Below, in pieces: positions 35,613 through 44,155 of a stretch of DNA of 64,000 nucleotides. A program made the translations under genes and the position numbers. The stretch's first letter is position 1. Each line of letters begins with the position of its first letter. Origin of the DNA: Cohnella lupini (lineage in GTDB: Bacteria > Bacillota > Bacilli > Paenibacillales > Paenibacillaceae); assembly GCF_003386205.1 (NCBI RefSeq), contig NZ_QRDY01000001.1:1-64000 (forward strand), read 5' to 3'. The notes below the pieces were generated by a model. That model was given only the letters and a program-made list of their open reading frames with translations, was not told the origin of the DNA and searched no databases.

Positions 35613-37919
35613 TTGAGTTGGATGCTAGAAGAGCAAGGATTCAATCCGGACAAAATCACGACGAACGGCAACAAATTCATTATCGGCAACGGGGCCATGG
35701 GTTACAGAGGAACATTGGAAGAGTATACGAAAGAGCAGCTAACGGCATGTACGCTGGCTGGTTTATACGATAAGGTCGGAGATCGGTGGAGGGAGCCGAT
35801 CAACGCGCCGAACGGATTGTCGACCCGTTTCGTATGCGATGGCGAGCCTCTGAGTCTTCTATCGGCGGCGTACGAATCTCATGATCAAACGTTGAATATC
35901 CGCAATGCGACGTTTCGGCGAAGAACGATATTTAAAGCTGCCGAAGGCAATCTAATAGATATAAGCTCCCAGAGGTTCGTGAGTATGGAGCATCTGGATC
36001 TGATTGCGACGAGGATCGAATTCAAATGCTCGAAAGATTGCGAAATGCTGGTCCAGACCGGCATCGACGGCGAGGTTTGGGACATAAACGGCCCTCATTT
36101 GGAAAGCTTCGTTGCGGATGAGAGGGACGGAGTTCTTGAATTGTCTGCGGTTACCCACGAGTTAAAACAAACGGTAAGCGTTGCGGAAACGATCGTATGG
36201 GAAGGAATGACGGGTCAAGGCATCATCAAAGACGGAGCGTCCATCTATAGAACCTCGCTCGTGTATTGCAAAGCCGGGACGTCTTATTCGTTCGTCAAGT
36301 ATTTCGCGGTTAACTTCGGCGACCATCGAGAAAGCGTCGCGAAGAAATCTTTAACGAGGGTGTTGGAAGCGAGGCTTGATAGCTACGAAACGCATTTGCT
36401 CCGCCACGAAACGCATTGGGAGAGAAAATGGGAGCTGTCGGACGTCCGGATAGAGGGCGACGAAGAAGCTCAATTCGCTTTGCGATACAGCATCTATCAG
36501 TTGCACGTCATTGCTCCCACGTTATCCGAGAAAGTCTCGATCCCGGCGCGCGGATTATCCGGCCAAGTGTATAAAGGGGCCGTATTCTGGGATACGGAAA
36601 TGTTTATGCTTCCGTTCTTCCTCCACTCCCAACCGGAGGTCGCCAGAAATCTCGTCATGTACCGAATCCATACGTTGGACGGCGCCAGGAGAAAGGCGGA
36701 GGAGTACGGTTATCGGGGGGCGTACTACGCTTGGGAGAGCCAAGATACCGGCGACGATGCCTGCACTTTGTTCAATATTACGGACGTATTCACGAATCGC
36801 CCGATGAGAACGTACTTCCGCGACAAACAGATTCATATTAGCGCCGACGCGGCCCATGGGATTTGGCAATATCACGAATTCACGGGAGACGATAGCGTCC
36901 TTGTCGACGGAGGAGCAGAAGTCATCTTGGAGTGCGCGCGGTTCTTCTATTCTTATTCCTATTACAAAGAAGACAAGAGGCGCTTCGAGATGCTCGACGT
37001 CACCGGCCCCGATGAGTATCACGAACGGGTCAACAATAACGCGTTCACGAACGCGCTGGTCGGACAGACGCTGGACATCGCATTGCAAACGGCCGAATTG
37101 CTCCGAGTGAAGCATCCGGAGGCATACGAAGCATTGATCGCGAAGCTGGACTTCGGCAACGATTTAGACAATTTGGGCAAGATGCTGAGCGGGCTATATA
37201 TGCCGCAGCCGGATCCGCTCACGAAGATCATCGAGCAATTCGACGGATATTCCAAACTCGAGGACGTGGATTTAGCTACGCTCAAGTCCAGAATCTTGAA
37301 CAAAAACGAATATTTAGGCGGCGGTAACGGTCTTGCGACGACGACCCGCATTCTGAAACAGGCGGATGTCGTGCTCATGCTTCATTTGTTCAAAGGGAGA
37401 TATTCGCGGGAAGTGAAGAAAGCAAATTGGGAGTATTACGAACCGCGAACCGAGCACGGCTCCAGCCTTAGCTCTTGCATTTACGCGTTGGTCGCTTCGG
37501 ACATCGGTTACGCGGATTGGGCATACGAATATTTTATGAGAACGGCGACGATCGATTTGACGGGGGAGTCGAAGCAATACGTCGGCACTCTGTACATCGG
37601 CGGAACTCATCCCGCAGCGAACGGAGGAGCATGGATGGCGGCCATTCTCGGTTTTGCGGGACTACATTTGGATCAAGGCGTCGTAAATCTCAATCCGTCG
37701 CTGCCGGGGCGTTGGAGCTCGATGTCCTTCGCCGTTCAAGTACGCGGTCAATCTTTCCGTATTTCCGTTTCCGGGACGGAAACGAGCATCCTATCGAATG
37801 CCGGAAACTCGTCCGCGCAAGCGTTCCGAATCGGTTCGGAAGAACGGATGCTGAAGCCCGGGGACGGCTTCTCTTGTCGGATCTCGGGCAACGAAGGAGG
37901 CGGCGAGCTTGCTGGATAA
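35613..37919 (+). CDS. Glycoside hydrolase family 65 disaccharide phosphorylase
   Basis: A 768-residue GH65 enzyme. These inverting phosphorylases split an alpha-glucosidic disaccharide (maltose, trehalose, kojibiose, nigerose and others) with phosphate to give beta-glucose 1-phosphate. The N-terminal super-sandwich begins with GNGAMGYRGTLEE; the (alpha/alpha)6 barrel has RGLSGQVYKGAVFWDTEMFMLP and the catalytic acid Glu468 in TGPDEYHERVNNNAFTN; the tail is a jelly-roll. The substrate subgroup cannot be fixed, but the HERVNNNAFTN region is unlike maltose phosphorylase as I remember it, which favours a kojibiose- or nigerose-type enzyme. The TTG start has GAAGGAGAGGG upstream. The next gene overlaps by 11 nt and encodes the enzyme that uses the product. 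Confidence 0.9.
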   Translation: MSWMLEEQGFNPDKITTNGNKFIIGNGAMGYRGTLEEYTKEQLTACTLAGLYDKVGDRWREPINAPNGLSTRFVCDGEPLSLLSAAYESHDQTLNIRNATFRRRTIFKAAEGNLIDISSQRFVSMEHLDLIATRIEFKCSKDCEMLVQTGIDGEVWDINGPHLESFVADERDGVLELSAVTHELKQTVSVAETIVWEGMTGQGIIKDGASIYRTSLVYCKAGTSYSFVKYFAVNFGDHRESVAKKSLTRVLEARLDSYETHLLRHETHWERKWELSDVRIEGDEEAQFALRYSIYQLHVIAPTLSEKVSIPARGLSGQVYKGAVFWDTEMFMLPFFLHSQPEVARNLVMYRIHTLDGARRKAEEYGYRGAYYAWESQDTGDDACTLFNITDVFTNRPMRTYFRDKQIHISADAAHGIWQYHEFTGDDSVLVDGGAEVILECARFFYSYSYYKEDKRRFEMLDVTGPDEYHERVNNNAFTNALVGQTLDIALQTAELLRVKHPEAYEALIAKLDFGNDLDNLGKMLSGLYMPQPDPLTKIIEQFDGYSKLEDVDLATLKSRILNKNEYLGGGNGLATTTRILKQADVVLMLHLFKGRYSREVKKANWEYYEPRTEHGSSLSSCIYALVASDIGYADWAYEYFMRTATIDLTGESKQYVGTLYIGGTHPAANGGAWMAAILGFAGLHLDQGVVNLNPSLPGRWSSMSFAVQVRGQSFRISVSGTETSILSNAGNSSAQAFRIGSEERMLKPGDGFSCRISGNEGGGELAG

Positions 37920-38550
37920 GATCAAGGGAGCTTTGTTCGATCTGGACGGAGTCATCGTGGATACGGCGAAATATCACTACTTGGCGTGGAAATGGCTGGC
38001 GGATCAATGGGGATTCGAGTTCACGGAGTCGGATAACGAGAGGTTGAAGGGCGTAAGCCGGACGAGATCCCTGGAGATCGTGCTTGAGATCGGCGGCATC
38101 GTGCTTGACGAGGAAGAGAAGCAGCGCAAGGCTGAGGAGAAAAACGAGAGATACTTGCAATACATTCGGCAGATGGACGAATCGGAGCTTCTTCCCGGCG
38201 CTAAGCAGTATTTGCTTCAATTGCGGGAAAGAGGCGTCAGGATTGCCTTGGGCTCGGCGAGCAAGAACGCGTCGTTCATCTTGGGCAAGGTGGGGATCGC
38301 GGAGCTGTTCGACGCGGTCATCGACGGAACGAAGGTATCGAAGGCGAAGCCCGATCCGGAGGTGTTCTTGGCCGGATGCAGGGAGCTCGGGCTCGATCCG
38401 GAGGACTGCGTCGTTTTTGAGGATGCCGAAGCCGGCATCGCGGCTGCGATCGCCGCCGGAATCTACGTGGTCGGCATCGGCCGCCAGGATATTCTGGGCG
38501 AGGCCGACCTCGTGATCGGCGGGTTGGAGGAGCTCGTCGCCGCGGGGTGA
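37909..38550 (+). CDS. pgmB: Beta-phosphoglucomutase
   Basis: A 213-residue HAD-family phosphomutase that converts beta-glucose 1-phosphate to glucose 6-phosphate. The nucleophile and acid/base aspartates are in FDLDGVIVDTAKYHYLAW, with the cap-domain motif KGVSRTRSLEIVL typical of the enzyme, GSASKNA and FEDAEAGIAAAIAAG completing the active site. A TTG start overlaps the GH65 stop by 11 nt and has GGAGGCGGCG upstream. With the phosphorylase it forms a two-step route from disaccharide to glycolysis that saves one ATP per cleaved bond. Confidence 0.95.
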   Translation: MLDKIKGALFDLDGVIVDTAKYHYLAWKWLADQWGFEFTESDNERLKGVSRTRSLEIVLEIGGIVLDEEEKQRKAEEKNERYLQYIRQMDESELLPGAKQYLLQLRERGVRIALGSASKNASFILGKVGIAELFDAVIDGTKVSKAKPDPEVFLAGCRELGLDPEDCVVFEDAEAGIAAAIAAGIYVVGIGRQDILGEADLVIGGLEELVAAG

Positions 38551-38568
38551 GAGTAATTGATAATAATG

Positions 38569-38614
38569 AGGCGTAGCAATGGTAGGTCCATTGTTGCGTC
38601 TTTTTGTTTTTCGG
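38569..38614 (+). terminator. Terminator after the GH65-pgmB operon
   Basis: Stem AGGCGTAGCAATGG/CCATTGTTGCGTCT (wobble pairs and one bulge) with a 5-nt loop and a T-rich tail TTTTTGTTTTT. Confidence 0.8.
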
Positions 38615-38634
38615 TCGCTAACTCCTCGATTTTG

Positions 38635-38780
38635 AGCGAATCTGAACCGAGATAGTCACGGAATCGAACTAACTCGGCGCTCCAAAGCGAATCTGAACCG
38701 AGATAGTCACGGAATCGAACTAACTCAGCGCTCCAAAGCGAATTTGAACCGAGATAGTCACGGAATCAAACTATCTCCGA
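38635..38780. repeat. Tandem array 2: three 51-bp units with an imperfect hairpin
   Basis: Units begin at 38635, 38686 and 38737, exactly 51 bp apart. Each carries the inverted repeat CCGAGATAGT-N11-ACTAACTCGG (9 of 10 pairs; the third unit has ACTATCTCC) and a spacer with CGCTCCAAAGCGAATCTGAA. The last unit is degenerate at its 3' edge. The sequence differs from arrays 1 and 3, but the period is identical. It fills most of the 302-bp gap between pgmB and the aldose epimerase gene, after the terminator; I see no gene in this gap. Confidence 0.85.
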
Positions 38781-38852
38781 CGCGTTCCGGTTGACGGGAA
38801 ACCGATAGGGCTTATATACTCGAACAAACAAAAGAATAATGGAGGATCGAAG

Positions 38853-39845
38853 ATGACGCAGCATTACGCGAAGCAAGGTACATACGAGAACGAGCCTGCC
38901 ATCCTATTAAAGCATGGAGCCTATTCGGCGATATTGCTTCCGACGATCGGCGGCAACCTGATCTCTTTCCGGGACGATGACCGGGATTTCCGATTTATTC
39001 GCGAGCCGGAAGGTGCGGACTGGGCTTCGTTCGTCGAGAAGCCTATGCTGCACGGAATTCCGGTGCTTTTTCCGCCGAACCGTTACGATGCGGGAACATT
39101 CGGGTTCGATGGACGCCGGTACCATTTGCCGATCAACGAACCGCGAACCAACAATCATATTCATGGCTTCGTTTACCAATCGGAATGGGAAGTCGTAGGA
39201 TTTGGAAGCACGGAGACGGAAAGCTCCGTCACGGTTAGGCTGTCATTTAACGAGAAACATCCAGGGTTCCAGTATTTCCCTCATAAAGTGACTTTGACGC
39301 ACACATTTACCTTGTCGGCCGACGGGCTGAAGCAGCAATTCGAAGCCGTGAACGAAAGCCCGGAGGCCATCCCGTTCATGCTTGGATTTCATACGACCAT
39401 CAATGCTCCGTTCTCGAGCGCCAGCAGCCGAAATGATATTCAATGCGGCATCGCAATCGGGGAACGTTGGGAGCTTAACGATCGCCAGCTGCCTACGGGT
39501 CGCGCGCTTCCGCTTAACGAGGGAGAATCGCTTCTTCGCGAGGGGAAGGGAGATCCTTACTTCGACTCTTTAGACAACCATTATACGGTTTTCCCAGATG
39601 CGGAGACGAATTCGATGACCGTGTACGATCGACGGGTAAACGTCCGTTTCGTATACGAAGCCGGTGAAGCTTATAAACATTGGATGGTGTATAACGCCGC
39701 GGCCAACGGCAAGTTCATCTGTCCGGAGCCGCAGACGGGTATGGTGAACGCTCCTAACGTGGAGCTGCCGACGGAGCAAACCGGACTGATTCGCTTGGAG
39801 CCGGGCCAACGTTGGACTGGCATTAGCCGGATGTACGCCGAGTAA
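38853..39845 (+). CDS. Aldose 1-epimerase family protein
   Basis: A 330-residue galactose-mutarotase-fold protein that would interconvert anomers of an aldose or recognise a sugar phosphate. Visible family features are the N-terminal GAYSAILLPTIGGNLIS, the strand with HIHGFVYQSEWEV (a catalytic-type His) and the FMLGFHTTINAPF region with the second His, ending in LIRLEPGQRW. It has GGAGGATCGAAG before the ATG. It does not have a Mut-type signature that fixes the substrate. Its position after GH65-pgmB fits anomer handling of the released glucose, although an array and a terminator separate the two. Confidence 0.87.
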   Translation: MTQHYAKQGTYENEPAILLKHGAYSAILLPTIGGNLISFRDDDRDFRFIREPEGADWASFVEKPMLHGIPVLFPPNRYDAGTFGFDGRRYHLPINEPRTNNHIHGFVYQSEWEVVGFGSTETESSVTVRLSFNEKHPGFQYFPHKVTLTHTFTLSADGLKQQFEAVNESPEAIPFMLGFHTTINAPFSSASSRNDIQCGIAIGERWELNDRQLPTGRALPLNEGESLLREGKGDPYFDSLDNHYTVFPDAETNSMTVYDRRVNVRFVYEAGEAYKHWMVYNAAANGKFICPEPQTGMVNAPNVELPTEQTGLIRLEPGQRWTGISRMYAE

Positions 39846-39880
39846 AGAGCGCAGTAACTTTTTTTGTAAACGTTCCAAGT

Positions 39881-39912
39881 CAAACCCCCTTCGGTTTTCC
39901 GAAGAGGGTTTG
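39881..39912. terminator. Hairpin in the convergent gap between epimerase and chemoreceptor genes
   Basis: CAAACCC..CTTCGG-TTTT-CCGAAG..GGGTTTG forms a long stem with a TTTT loop and a small internal mismatch. It lies between convergent genes and could act on either transcript, but a T-run follows on neither side. Confidence 0.5.
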
Positions 39913-39941
39913 CTATGTTCGCTTTAATATTACCCGGCCAG

Positions 39942-40117
39942 ATTCCCGGTTTGAACGGGTAACTCAGTGTAAATGGCTAGCTGTGGGGAGAATTACCCGG
40001 TTTGAACGGGTAACTCCGAGTAAATGGCTAGCTGTGGGGAGAATTACCCGGTTTGAACGGGTAACTCCGAGCAAATGGCTAGCCTTGGGGAGAATTATCC
40101 GGTTTGAACGAGTAACT
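39942..40117. repeat. Tandem array 3: about four 50-51-bp units with a perfect hairpin core
   Basis: Units start at 39942, 39992, 40042/40043 and 40093, so the period is 51 bp except for one deleted base in the first. The core is TTACCCG-N7-CGGGTAA with loop GTTTGAA, followed by a spacer containing AAATGGCTAGC and TGGGGAG. The two outer units have damaged stems. The core resembles that of array 1 (ACCCG-N7-CGGGT in both), but spacer and loop differ. The array fills the 328-bp convergent gap before the chemoreceptor gene; no gene is credible there. Confidence 0.88.
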
Positions 40118-40173
40118 CCACACACATATCCGCCGACGGCGACAGTTTACCAATTAGGCGAGACTTTTTCCGT

Positions 40174-42132
40174 TCAAGTAAAGTCGTCGAGAGTCTCCTG
40201 CAAAGCAAGGGAGAGGCTTTCGAGCTCCCGGGCGATTTCGACGACCTCTCGGCTCGATTGAAGCTGACCCGTGCTGATCGAAGCGACTTGCTCGGAAGTG
40301 GCGGAGGCTTGCTGCGAGAAGCTGCTTACGTTCGCGATCGACTTGTTAAGAACCTGATGCTTCGTTTCCAATTGCAGCACGTTTCGCTTGATCCGATCGA
40401 CATGTAGCGTGAATTGCTCCGACCTCTCGTTGACGTAATTGAAAATGTCGTTCGCCGTTCTGACGGAATGGATTTGGTTACGAAGAATCGGCAATGCTTC
40501 CTTCAACGCGACGACCGTCTGCGAGATTTCCTCCTGTATCGTTTCCGCTAATCGATTAACGGTATGTAAAGAGGTATGGGTTTGATCGGATAATAGTCCC
40601 ATTTCCTTGGCGATCACCTTGAATCCTCCGTTTTGCGCGCTGCTTCGCGTGGCTTCGATTCCGGCGTTAAGGGAAAGGATCTTGGAATCCTTCGTGATCT
40701 GGTTCATTAACCCGAATACTTTCTGCAGTTCCCCCGTGCTCGCCTCCAGCTTAGTTACCCTTCGGACCAGAAGATCAATGGATTTCTCCGATTCGACCGT
40801 CATTCGAAAGACGTTCTGCATGAAGAGCTTGCCTTCCGTAGACGAGGATTTCACTTCCATAGAGGGGACGTTGATCTCGTCCGTCGAACTCACGACGCTC
40901 AAGAGGTCGGAGTTCATCGATTCCACGATCCGATACACTTGATCGGCTTCGGCGGCAAGCTGAGTCGACCCTTGCGCGATTTCCCCCGTCGCGGTGGAGA
41001 TTTCCCCCGAAGAAGCAGCCGTGCTCTGCGAAACGTGCAGCAACGTCGACGATGTATTCGAAACCTTGTTGGCGGAGAGGCGCGTTTGCTCGATTAGCCG
41101 TTTCATCTGCCGCATCATCGTATCGAAGCTTCTAGCGACCTCCCCGATTTCGTCATTACGACCCATGCTCAATCTGGCGTCCAAATTGCCCTTCGCGCCT
41201 TCATTAAGCATATTGCGGATTTTAATCAAGGGTTTGCCTATGTACAGAATGATGAGATAGCCGATCGCCAAGGCGGCGAGAGCGGCGATGACGCACATGA
41301 TGTAAGTGATATTTCGTATAACCTTCGTATCCGCGACTAATTCCTTCAACGGAGCGATGCCCGTCAAAGTCCATGCGGTTTTCTTCAATGGCTCGGATAC
41401 GATCAGATTGTGCTTGGATTGTCCCGATTCCGCGAATGCTTGGCCGGCGTCGCCGGGAACGGAAGATAACAGGATCGTTCCCGTATCGTCGGTGAGGATC
41501 ATTTTGGAGGTTTCGCTAAAGTGGATGGCGTCCATCGTCTGCGAAAGCATAGCTGAGTCGATCTCGAAGACGATCAGAAACTTGCTGATCATTCGGGATA
41601 GCGCGAATAGGTTACCTTTAGCCAAGCCGGTGTATCCGTTCTCGACCATGGGCAGCCATAATGCCGTTCCTTTCATTCCGGTTACCTTCTCATACCATTC
41701 CGCATTCCTATCGATCGGAATTAAGCCGGTCGATACCGACGAGATCGTCTCCTTTTCGTTTGCCGTATTGAATAAGGCGATCGATTTAATGAACGTATTC
41801 GTCCGGGCGATTTGGTTCAAAGTGTCCTGAATCGTGATTTTCGCGTTCATCTGTTCCGCGGGATCCGCCGAAGCGTCGAAGATCGTATCCAACTGATGCT
41901 GAAGCTCGCGGCTCGTCGAGAATTGCAAGCTCATGTCCTCGAATTGCTTAAGCATCAAACCGATTTTCTCGGATGCTTCCTTAACCGTAATCTGGGATAC
42001 GGATTCCATTTTCTCTTCGATAATCGATTGGGATTTCTTGTACGATACTAGGCCGACAAGGAGAACGGAAACAAACGTCGAAACAAAGAAAAGAATAAAT
42101 AATTTCGCGCCTACCGAACGAAACGCATGCAT
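40174..42132 (-). CDS. Methyl-accepting chemotaxis protein with extracellular Cache-like sensor
   Basis: A 652-residue chemoreceptor. The first membrane span is at about residues 8-29; an extracellular region of about 240 residues, in Cache layout (HAEWYEKVTG-like segment here NAEWYEKVTGMKG, and MILTDDTGTILLSS), precedes the second span at about 275-296, then a HAMP domain and a coiled-coil signalling domain. The normally very conserved hairpin tip is degenerate: DSKILSLNAGIEATRSSAQNGGFKVIAKEM, where most receptors have TNLLALNAAIEAARAGE. The ATG is chosen because GGGGGGCG sits just upstream; an in-frame TTG five codons earlier lies in that element. It is divergent to the locus-3 kinase and may sense the same sugar. 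Confidence 0.9.
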   Translation of the reverse strand: MHAFRSVGAKLFILFFVSTFVSVLLVGLVSYKKSQSIIEEKMESVSQITVKEASEKIGLMLKQFEDMSLQFSTSRELQHQLDTIFDASADPAEQMNAKITIQDTLNQIARTNTFIKSIALFNTANEKETISSVSTGLIPIDRNAEWYEKVTGMKGTALWLPMVENGYTGLAKGNLFALSRMISKFLIVFEIDSAMLSQTMDAIHFSETSKMILTDDTGTILLSSVPGDAGQAFAESGQSKHNLIVSEPLKKTAWTLTGIAPLKELVADTKVIRNITYIMCVIAALAALAIGYLIILYIGKPLIKIRNMLNEGAKGNLDARLSMGRNDEIGEVARSFDTMMRQMKRLIEQTRLSANKVSNTSSTLLHVSQSTAASSGEISTATGEIAQGSTQLAAEADQVYRIVESMNSDLLSVVSSTDEINVPSMEVKSSSTEGKLFMQNVFRMTVESEKSIDLLVRRVTKLEASTGELQKVFGLMNQITKDSKILSLNAGIEATRSSAQNGGFKVIAKEMGLLSDQTHTSLHTVNRLAETIQEEISQTVVALKEALPILRNQIHSVRTANDIFNYVNERSEQFTLHVDRIKRNVLQLETKHQVLNKSIANVSSFSQQASATSEQVASISTGQLQSSREVVEIARELESLSLALQETLDDFT

Positions 42133-42165
42133 GAAGACGCCCCCCAAAGTAATAGCTTAACTATT

Positions 42166-42193
42166 ATTGTACGGACTATCGCAGGCGTGGTAA
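42166..42193 (-). promoter_or_regulatory. Putative promoter of the chemoreceptor gene
   Basis: On the minus strand TTACCA (42188-42193) and TACAAT (42166-42171) are 16 bp apart, 34 bp before the ATG. Confidence 0.42.
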
Positions 42194-42212
42194 TGTGTTA
42201 TTCTACGTAAAA

Positions 42213-42226
42213 TAGGTGCGCTTACA
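42213..42226. promoter_or_regulatory. Weak cre-like site between chemoreceptor and locus-3 kinase
   Basis: On the minus strand the site reads TGTAAGCGCACCTA: a perfect left half TGTAAGCG but a poor right half (11 of 14 consensus positions). It is shared by the two divergent genes. Confidence 0.3.
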
Positions 42227-42313
42227 CGCGAATGCGACAACGTTCTGCAAATGCCCGCGAATAGCGCGCATAATGGAAATTCATGAGGACGGCGAAGCCT
42301 GGAGGGTGGAACG

Positions 42314-44134
42314 ATGAGCGCGAAGTTGAAAAATCCCTTGACGAGACTAAACGTCAGGCAGCAGCTGATTTTATTGTTCCTGGTTCTGGTCAGTCCGGTG
42401 TTCTTGCTTAACTGGTACGCCAACACGAAAGCGGAACAAATTCTCAAGGAACACGTGACTAGCGCCTACGAGGAATTGAACAAGCAAAACCATTTCCTGA
42501 TCAATAGGGATATCGATACGGTCAGCAGGCTCATGACGACGATCATCCAAAATTCGATGACCCAGAGCATGATCAGCAACGAGCAAGACGCGCAATTCGA
42601 TCGAGTAGTGAAATACCGAGAGATGAACACGTTGCTAGGAAACAACACGGTTGGCTTATTCGAGGGAGAGGCGATCTACTTTTTCCTGTTCGTTTACGAT
42701 CCGAACAACAATTACCAATTCGCGCCGTCCGTTCCGGATATTAACCGCCAGATCAACGGCTCGTCCGTTTTTTTCTACTCGGACCAGACGAAGACGCCAT
42801 GGATCGAAGAGGCTTTGAAAGCTAAGGGAAAAGGCGTGCTTTCCATCATCGACAATTTCGGTCCAAGAGGGAACCAGAGAACGTTAGCCTACTTGCGCAC
42901 GGTGAATAGCATTACGAACGGAAGAAGCGTCGTCGGAGTTCTGGTCGCCACGAAAATGGACAAAAAAACCGAGGAATCGTTCAGCACCGTCTCCTTGCCG
43001 GAAGGCGGAGAGATGTATCTCACCGACTGGTCCGATCGCATACTCGCTTCGACAACGTCCGAAATGGGCAAAATCATGAAGCTGCCGCCGGAGCTCGACA
43101 TGGATTCGTTGGAAGAAACGATCAGCTCCGTGTACGAGGAATCCATATATGTCGTTCATACCAAATACTCGCTTAAGCAGAAGCTAGTTTACAAGATTCC
43201 CACGAAGTCGCTGCTCCAACAACAAAGCGCGCTTAAGCAGGTCATTCAGACGATATCGATCGTGTATTCCCTGTTCGCGATCGTCGTCATGATGTATTTC
43301 TGGAGATCGCTCATGAATCCGTTGCGTAAGCTTGCGATGTTCGCACGCTCTCACGAGCCGGGCAAACCGTTGTCGAGCAGCCCGACGAAGGAGAGGAACG
43401 ACGAGGTCGGCGTTCTGATCTACTCCGTCCACAACATGGCGAACAGAATCAACGACATGATTCACGATCAATATTTCATGGAGATCAAACAGAAGGAGTC
43501 GCAGCTGCAACTGCTCTATCAGCAGATTAATCCTCATCTCCTCTACAACACGCTAGAGAGTATTTACTGGAAGAGCTCGCTTGAAGGAAATACGGGCTCG
43601 GCGGAGATGATCAAGGAGCTTTCCAAGCTTATGCGCATTAGTTTGAGCAGAGGAAGGGAACTGATCACGATCGAGGAGGAGCTCGAGCACGCAACCGCGT
43701 ATACGAGCCTGCAACAGAAGCGGTACGAATATGGATTCACCATAAAGTGGGACATCAGCGACGAGGTAAGAAACTATTGGATTCCGAAAATCACTCTCCA
43801 GCCTCTGATAGAGAACGCCATCATCCACGGAGTCATCAACATGGGCGAGGATGGAGAAATCATCGTTACGGCCCGTTCTGACGACGATAACGTCGTCATC
43901 ACCGTGGAGGACAACGGATACAAGGAAACCGACCATGACGCAATCAACCGGCTGATCGTCAACGAGCCTTCGGACGGTGCTTCGGGGTACGGGATCCGGA
44001 ACGTCAACAAACGAATCCAATTGCATTTCGGCAACGTATATGGACTGCGCTACGAAGCTCGCGAAACGGAAGGAACCCGGGTGACCGTAATCATTCCTAA
44101 GAGAACGGGCGAGCATTATAAAGAAGCGCAATAA
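42314..44134 (+). CDS. Sensor histidine kinase, YesM type (locus 3)
   Basis: A 606-residue membrane kinase: first span at about residues 18-36, an extracytoplasmic sensor of about 250 residues, second span at about 308-328, HAMP, then QINPHLLYNTLESIYW (predicted phospho-His408) and an HATPase with PLIENAIIHGV and EDNGYKE. The second glycine of the usual DNGxG motif is lost (DNGYK), which could affect ATP binding. GGAGGG precedes the ATG. First gene of carbohydrate locus 3, divergent to the chemoreceptor; the response regulator follows after 21 nt. Confidence 0.93.
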   Translation: MSAKLKNPLTRLNVRQQLILLFLVLVSPVFLLNWYANTKAEQILKEHVTSAYEELNKQNHFLINRDIDTVSRLMTTIIQNSMTQSMISNEQDAQFDRVVKYREMNTLLGNNTVGLFEGEAIYFFLFVYDPNNNYQFAPSVPDINRQINGSSVFFYSDQTKTPWIEEALKAKGKGVLSIIDNFGPRGNQRTLAYLRTVNSITNGRSVVGVLVATKMDKKTEESFSTVSLPEGGEMYLTDWSDRILASTTSEMGKIMKLPPELDMDSLEETISSVYEESIYVVHTKYSLKQKLVYKIPTKSLLQQQSALKQVIQTISIVYSLFAIVVMMYFWRSLMNPLRKLAMFARSHEPGKPLSSSPTKERNDEVGVLIYSVHNMANRINDMIHDQYFMEIKQKESQLQLLYQQINPHLLYNTLESIYWKSSLEGNTGSAEMIKELSKLMRISLSRGRELITIEEELEHATAYTSLQQKRYEYGFTIKWDISDEVRNYWIPKITLQPLIENAIIHGVINMGEDGEIIVTARSDDDNVVITVEDNGYKETDHDAINRLIVNEPSDGASGYGIRNVNKRIQLHFGNVYGLRYEARETEGTRVTVIIPKRTGEHYKEAQ

Positions 44135-44155
44135 TGAAGCGGGAGGATACCGATC

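Noticed and set aside
39983..40261. Open frame across array 3 (RITRFERVTPSKWL repeats)
   Set aside because: Same cause as in array 1; it also runs into the 3' end of the chemoreceptor gene on the other strand.
42201..42213. TAAAAT as -10 box for the locus-3 kinase
   Set aside because: No acceptable -35 element at the right distance.
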